Shown: positions 58,551 through 64,000 of the stretch, piece by piece
How positions within the stretch are numbered: the stretch's first letter is position 1
How the letters are laid out: the number at the start of each line of letters is the position of its first letter
Program-made: the position numbers and the translations under genes
The notes under the pieces: generated by a model
Seen by the model: only the letters and a program-made list of their open reading frames with translations
The model's database searches: none
What the model was told of the DNA's origin: nothing
Source of the DNA: Circinella umbellata
Taxonomy: Eukaryota; Mucoromycota; Mucoromycetes; Mucorales; Lichtheimiaceae
Reading direction: 5' to 3'
Length of the DNA: 64,000 nucleotides
NCBI GenBank assembly: GCA_025093555.1
Contig: JAIWNF010000027.1
Coordinates: 186,001 to 250,000 of the forward strand

Positions 58551-61500
58551 ATGTCTTCTGAATTAGACTTTGAAACGTATCTAGGGATGCGTACCACCAG
58601 TAACAATAACAACGACAATCGTCATCCTAGCGCTAGCCCACATTCATTCACATCACCTCAGTTATCATTGGGATCATTAGATCAATCTCAAATTTCTTCA
58701 GGTCCTGCTGTTTCTACATCTGATTTTTCATTAGATGATTTAGAACATATGTTTGATTGGGGAGACTTATCACAGCACCAGCAACAACAACGTCTTCCTC
58801 AACAACATCCATCACCAGCATCTAGTAATAACGATCATATTTTTTTGTCCGATTTTTCACCTTCATCATCTGGTACCTTATCACCACCCACCGATTTATT
58901 ACACCATCATCAACCTCTTGGAGAGCATTTTCAACCATTATCTTCTGCTGGTCAGAACAATAACAACAATGTATCATCGATTCAAGCTGAAGCTCGTAAA
59001 GCATTTGTAGGTGGTTATTTTCCTGCATTTAACAACAATACTGAACCAGCCGCCTGTTTCGTTGATACTTATTCTCTTGGTGGCCCAATGCCAGGTATTA
59101 CTATACCTGCAACACCTATACCTGAAGGGCCAACATCCCTTTCACCGTCATCTTCATCTGGTTCATCCTCTGCAACACATGCTTCTTGGCCAGCTTTGGA
59201 TCAATGGTATCGTGCTGCAGCTGCTACTTCTGCACCTCCTCCTCCACCTACAACAACATCAGCCATCACACCACCACCTGAATCAACATTAACAAATAAT
59301 AGCTCCTTGCCAATACCATCAATCAAAGGTAAAATAAATAAATTACATTTTCTTTTTTGGCCCGCACGTACAACTATTGAGTAATTTATAATAAATAACT
59401 AATAAATTTTTGCACTTTATTTCTATATTAGTCGAAAACACTACCACCACTAACAACGAACCACCGAAAAATTGGCGTAAACGTACAAATAGCAACGCAA
59501 GCGTCGGTGACTTGAATCAACACTTGTGGCGCCTCGAACCCAATCAACAAATCAAAAAAGTCGCCCATAATGCTATTGAACGACGTTATCGCAACAATAT
59601 CAACGACCGTATTCAAGATCTCAAGAATGTTGTTCCTGCTCTTTACAAGGCAAAAATCAAAGAAAAGGGCGCCCAAGACGATGATAGTAGTGATGATGAT
59701 GATGCAGACCAAAAACAAGGAGAAATCGTCGAAGGTGTTGAAGTTGCCAAAAAGCTCAATAAAGCCACCATTTTACGAAAAGCAACCGAATATATCATGT
59801 TTTTACGTCAAAGCAATGATTTAGCCGACCGTGAGAATCAAATCTTACAACACATTATATCCCAAATGCCAGGTGGTCAACAAGTCTTGGGTCAGTTTTT
59901 GAATGAAAAACAGGAGTTCGAACGAGCTGAACAAGAAAGAATGGTGAGAGACCGAAAAGAAGCTCATGCTCGTGAGCAAGTACAACGGCAAGAATTATTA
60001 CGTGAGCGTGCTGCTCAAAGAGCTGCATTGGCTCAATTAATGCCAAAGCGTGAACGTAGACCTTATCGAAGACGCAAGAAACAAGATACTGGCAGTACTA
60101 AAAAGAATGCCAAGGCAGCAGCAAGTGAACAAGATAACGACAATAGTCGAATGTTTATGGCAATGTATATGTGTGTTGCATTCTTTTCCACTTCACCTTT
60201 TGGTTCATCAACAACTACAACGGCTCAACATTCAATTCCTAATAATCACAATCATCCTTCTCGAGTGGCTTTCCAAAATACAACAATGTCATCGGATAAT
60301 CTGGATATAAATTCCATGTCCTCAGTATCTTGGGATAGTTGGTAGGTTTTACTCTTTATTTTATTTTCGACCATTTTTCATTGGTTTCCCGCATAAGACT
60401 AACATAAATCCTTATTATTAGGTTCTGGATTAAAATGATGCTTTATACTGTTGGTATCATTTATTTTGTGGTGATTCCTTTAATTAATCGTGTTCTCCAA
60501 CCTCGTCCTGTTGTGATCAAGAATAAAAAATTGAATGATTGCTCTGAACATCATCATTACGCTGCTGAAGTATCTACATCATGGCATCAACTTTATGAAG
60601 CATTAGCTACCTTAGTTCCATCCCCTGCTTTTGGCCAACCTAGTCAACTTTTGTACGGTACTATTTCGGACTTAACTGTATTTGCTCCCTTTAGTCGTAC
60701 ATGGATCAAGTTATTCCATGGTTCCAATGTGGATCCTGTTGAGCTTTCCAACGCCGGTGCTTGGGTGCGACTTTGTGAATTACAATGTCTGGGTGGTAAG
60801 TTTACATATATCCTTTTAATATTTAAGCTTCTTTTTTATACTAATATATTTTATAATAAAAAAATTTCTACCTTAGGTGACTCAACCGTTTCTAAATTGG
60901 AACGTATTCGTTCATGTACTGGTATGCTTGCATCTATTCATGCCATGGAACGCGACTCTCGTCGTACAGTATTATTGCGGCCTCGTACACTCGCACGAGT
61001 CTATACCACAGCTGCTATTCAAACAGAACTTATTTTAGGCAAACAAAACAATCGATTATCAAGATCTTATTGGAAGCGTGCAATTCAAAAAAGTAACAAC
61101 AATGGTGATGGATCTGATGATATACAAGAAAAATGGCTTACATCTAAATCTTATCGACAACTCTTGGACATAATGACTGAGCGTACTGGTCAATCTTCTT
61201 CCGGCTGTACATCCAAGTTTTATTCCTTTGTCTTACCTTATTTGACAGCTCCTTTGGATTGGGTAATCTATTGGCAAACATTACAACAATTCCAGCATAC
61301 TTATATCCATTTCATTGAACGTATGGTCCAGCCTACCACAAACGAAAAAAAGGTGGTCCTTTTTGATGTATCTCAGTTGCCTGAATCCAATGATTCTCCA
61401 ATTGATTATATGTCTTCTTGGTGGACCCATTTGGGGATTGCTCTTGAATCCAACCATCAAGATGACTTCAAGCAGCTTGAACTTGAATTGGATGGTTCCA

Positions 61501-61874
61501 TGTTATTGAAGCGTCATTGTCGATCTTTATCTCATCTCGTCAAGGCCACTGTAGCAAGAAAACAAGAAATGATACTTCAAGAGCTTGAACAAGCATTAAC
61601 GGATCCTCTAGCTTCTATTGATGCTATTCGTTATATTTCTAATCATGATACCAATGATGAAGCTATTTTATTATCTTTATCGGCACTGGCTACCCATTTG
61701 ACTGTATATCATACCCTGTCAGCAACAATGACAACAACATCGCCTGATGATTTATTATCAAAATATTTGAAACAACTACAAGAACATATCCGCATTGATT
61801 TAGAACTACTTGAACCCGCTAAACTGATCTCAGAATCTTGTCGACAACACATTCAAGCCAATTACATTTCATAA
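58551..61874 (+). CDS. SREBP-type membrane-anchored bHLH transcription factor
   Basis: Four exons (58551-59328, 59432-60341, 60422-60795, 60877-61874) close to 1019 residues. Acidic Ser/Gln-rich N-terminus (activation domain), then bHLH-zip near residues 300-390: KKVAHNAIERRYRNNINDRI, with Tyr312 in ERRYR, the SREBP hallmark, VVPALY and KLNKATILRKATEYIMFLRQ. Two membrane spans follow, near residue 500 (MFMAMYMCVAFFSTS) and 569 (MLYTVGIIYFVVIPLINRVL), separated by about 65 residues. The C-terminal domain (WVRLCELQCLGGDS and RVYTTAAIQTELILG) matches the fungal SREBP regulatory domain. SREBPs are held in the ER and released by proteolysis when sterol or oxygen is low. The acidic insert between loop and helix 2 (QDDDSSDDDDAD) is unusually long. 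Confidence 0.9.
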
Positions 61875-62452
61875 TAGAGCGAATCCTTTTACTTTAGCCT
61901 AAAACCCCAGTTAATTATAGACTTCTATTTTAAATTTCCCACCCCACCTCTTCATCGTTTTGTATATTCTGATTATATACTTATTCATACACTCTCACAC
62001 TCATTTAACAGTCTATCATACGTATTTACACTATTTTATTCATCAATATTACTATTCTTATCATACATTATTATCTCATTGTATTTTTATCCTTATATAC
62101 CATTTCTCTTCTTTTTTTTTCTATATATACAAAACGTTCTTCTTCAATATAAAATCTACTAGTGTAAATATGTAATTTTTTTTTATTAAAAAAAAGTCGA
62201 ATGGCATTTGTTATACAATAATGATGATTTAGAGAAAGTTCAAATTGATTTTATTTTTTGTATATATAATTGATGAGATTGATAGGAAAATGAATAATAT
62301 TATTTACAAATACAGCAAAAAAAATATTGCGTGATAATGATTGTTTTAAACTTTTGTGTAAGTTATGTGATTGAAAGACGGAAAGTGAAGAACGGAGTAT
62401 CAATATTATCACTTTATACATAGACTAACACAACAAATATCGAGTATAATAA
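61875..62452. other. Convergent 3' intergenic region
   Basis: AT-rich, between the SREBP-like gene and the minus-strand regulator. No gene seen. Confidence 0.5.
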
Positions 62453-64000
62453 TTATGAGAGGGAGAAAGGAGAAGTAGTAGGTGTATATAAATATTGATC
62501 CAATTGGTTTAACGACGTCATGATGATATCGTTAAGTTGTGCGGAACCTGGGAATGGGTATTTTTCATATACTTCCAAAGGAGATGGTGTTAATATTTTG
62601 GAGTTCTTCGTATCTTTTAATTCTTCTACGATATAAGCTGCTAAGAGTGAAGAAGAAGAGGAGACAGTGTGATCTGGTGGGAAAAGTGTTTTGATTTGCT
62701 TATTCATAATTTTTTTGAACAAATATAATAATTCATACGGGTATTCAATATCTGGACAGTTGGCCAATTTCTCGAGTCCATATAGAATTAGAACAATTAC
62801 ACAAGACGACACTTTATGTATATGTCAGTTAACACTGATCGTTACCTAAACCACAATAAAAATATAATATAACACAAATTGAAATATAGAAACTTTACAT
62901 GATGCTGATGAAGTCCATCCTGTCCCATCTCGAGCACAATTCCTTTTTAAGATATAGATCAATACTCTACTTGTGTTCTTCGCAAGTTCAACTAGCTCCT
63001 CTCGAAGGGATTGTAATACACTGTTTGCAATAGGATTATCATTAATCTTCTCAGAACAACCTTCGCTTCTGGACAATGATGTTTTGAATCGCGGATGTAA
63101 TAAAGACGCAGAAATAAAATTGTTGAGCATGTGAACTGCAAGAAATGGAAATAGCGTTGTAGCTGGTAGTTTTTTTTCTGAATATTTGGTGCAAGCGGCT
63201 GGATCAAAAGGATCATCACAAAGACGGTATTCGGCTGGTAAACTCTTCCACCAGTCAAGAACGATGGGCTTATAAGCCAATATATCTTCTAGAAATAATT
63301 CGCATGATTCGCCAAAGAAAGTACTGTTTATCTTTCCCTAGGAACACAAATAAATATTGACATTCTTTGGTCCTCCCGAAATAATATGTTGCACCGTTTT
63401 TTTTTTGTCCAAAAATAACCAAAAAGAAAAAAAAATGATGCGATGTTTTTTTCTTGAACTTACCAAAAGAACTGAAACATGTGGAGTGCAAACCAACCGT
63501 ATAAGATGATTGTAAAACCGAATATAGTCTTTGGTAACTTGTAATTCATCATCCAATATAACGAGTTCAATAAAATTACATCCATTTTTGACTCGGTAAT
63601 CCATCCTAGATTCAAAAAATATATCAAATGTTCGATTTGACATTTCCAAGGATAATCGATGTCGTTCATAAAGAGCATTGTCCACAACTGTCATTTCCCC
63701 CTTATGATATGGTCCATTTAAGAATTCATCACAAATTAAAAGAGCCACCGTCGTCAATCGTCTTGCTTCAATATAATTGAGTGTGACATCCATTAAATAC
63801 ACCTGTAAAAAACTGGTGGTCATGACAATTTCAAGTCCATATTGGACTGGATCATCATACATTTCAAAGAGAATTTGTTTGCAACGATAACAACAGAGCT
63901 CGGCCAGCATCCGACGTTCCATAGTAGAGTAGCGGGTTACTTGAGGCAAGGATACTAAAGCATCCACACACATAGATAAGATCACTGGGTTTGTTAATGG
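62453..64000 (-). CDS. Zn2Cys6-family transcription factor, 5' end beyond window
   Basis: Partial gene; three 3' exons are visible (64000-63463, 63337-62899, 62811-62453). Sequence matches the 39534-41927 factor along its regulatory domain: SMCVDALVSLPQVTRYSTME against TSIDALVSLRNVIDYTPIQ; VYLMDVTLNYIEARRL against TYLTDVLLNAVEARRL; KPIVLDWWKSLPAEYRLCDD against EPIVLEWWNSLPSDLQLCEN; YEKYPFPGSAQLND against YGQYPLPGYAMLSD. Intron positions agree in phase and place. The zinc cluster is expected upstream, outside the window. As the first residues of the visible part are internal, the true start is not in this window. Confidence 0.8.

Overview
The window looks like nuclear DNA of an early-diverging filamentous fungus, most likely Mucoromycota (Mucorales-like). 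It is AT-rich, genes sit on both strands, and most have several short GT-AG introns of about 60-130 nt. Proteins carry long Asn/Gln/Ser homopolymers. The gene set (PacC/Rim101, SREBP, Ssd1-like, FAT1-like, Zn2Cys6 and CREB-like factors) is fungal, and the LINE-type remnants resemble those I associate with Mucorales. Species cannot be told from sequence alone.

Layout. 1-14 kb: a DHHC palmitoyltransferase (-), an arrestin-domain protein (+), an ecdysoneless/SGT1 homologue (-) and, divergent from it, a PacC/Rim101 zinc-finger regulator (+). 14.5-17.4 kb: two decayed LINE-like gag ORFs in a large inverted repeat around a small palindromic MITE. 17.9-21.1 kb: two tandem paralogous small secreted proteins with signal peptide, Lys-Arg processing site and four cysteines. 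21.1-23.6 kb: no gene seen. 23.6-30.5 kb: a 12-exon FAT1-type acyl-CoA synthetase, an intronless aldehyde dehydrogenase and a Ulp1-type SUMO protease. 30.5-32.4 kb: a repeat-rich stretch with a long-TIR MITE, a LINE tail fragment and a FoP/CHTOP-like gene split by a second copy of the small MITE.

33.7-39.0 kb is the most striking part. A FEN1/XPG-like nuclease ORF overlaps, by 38 nt in another frame, a 1106-residue Fanzor-like protein (eukaryotic TnpB/OMEGA nuclease). The latter has an intact RuvC D...E...D set and zinc ribbon. The two may be one fusion gene broken by a single-base slip in an A9 tract, or two overlapping genes.

39.5-64 kb: a Zn2Cys6 transcription factor, a cyclin-D1-binding-protein homologue, a catalytically degenerate RNB protein of Ssd1 type, a flavodoxin-like protein, a bHLH factor, a GDP-fucose O-fucosyltransferase-like type II membrane protein, a CREB-like bZIP factor, a single-pass membrane protein, an SREBP-type membrane-bound bHLH factor, and the 3' part of a second Zn2Cys6-family factor paralogous to the one at 39.5 kb. 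Themes include lipid and sterol handling (FAT1, SREBP), pH and stress signalling (PacC, arrestin, Ssd1) and protein modification (DHHC, Ulp1, fucosyltransferase). There is no operon-like organisation. All exon boundaries were inferred by reading splice signals and checking that reading frames close; no transcript evidence was available.
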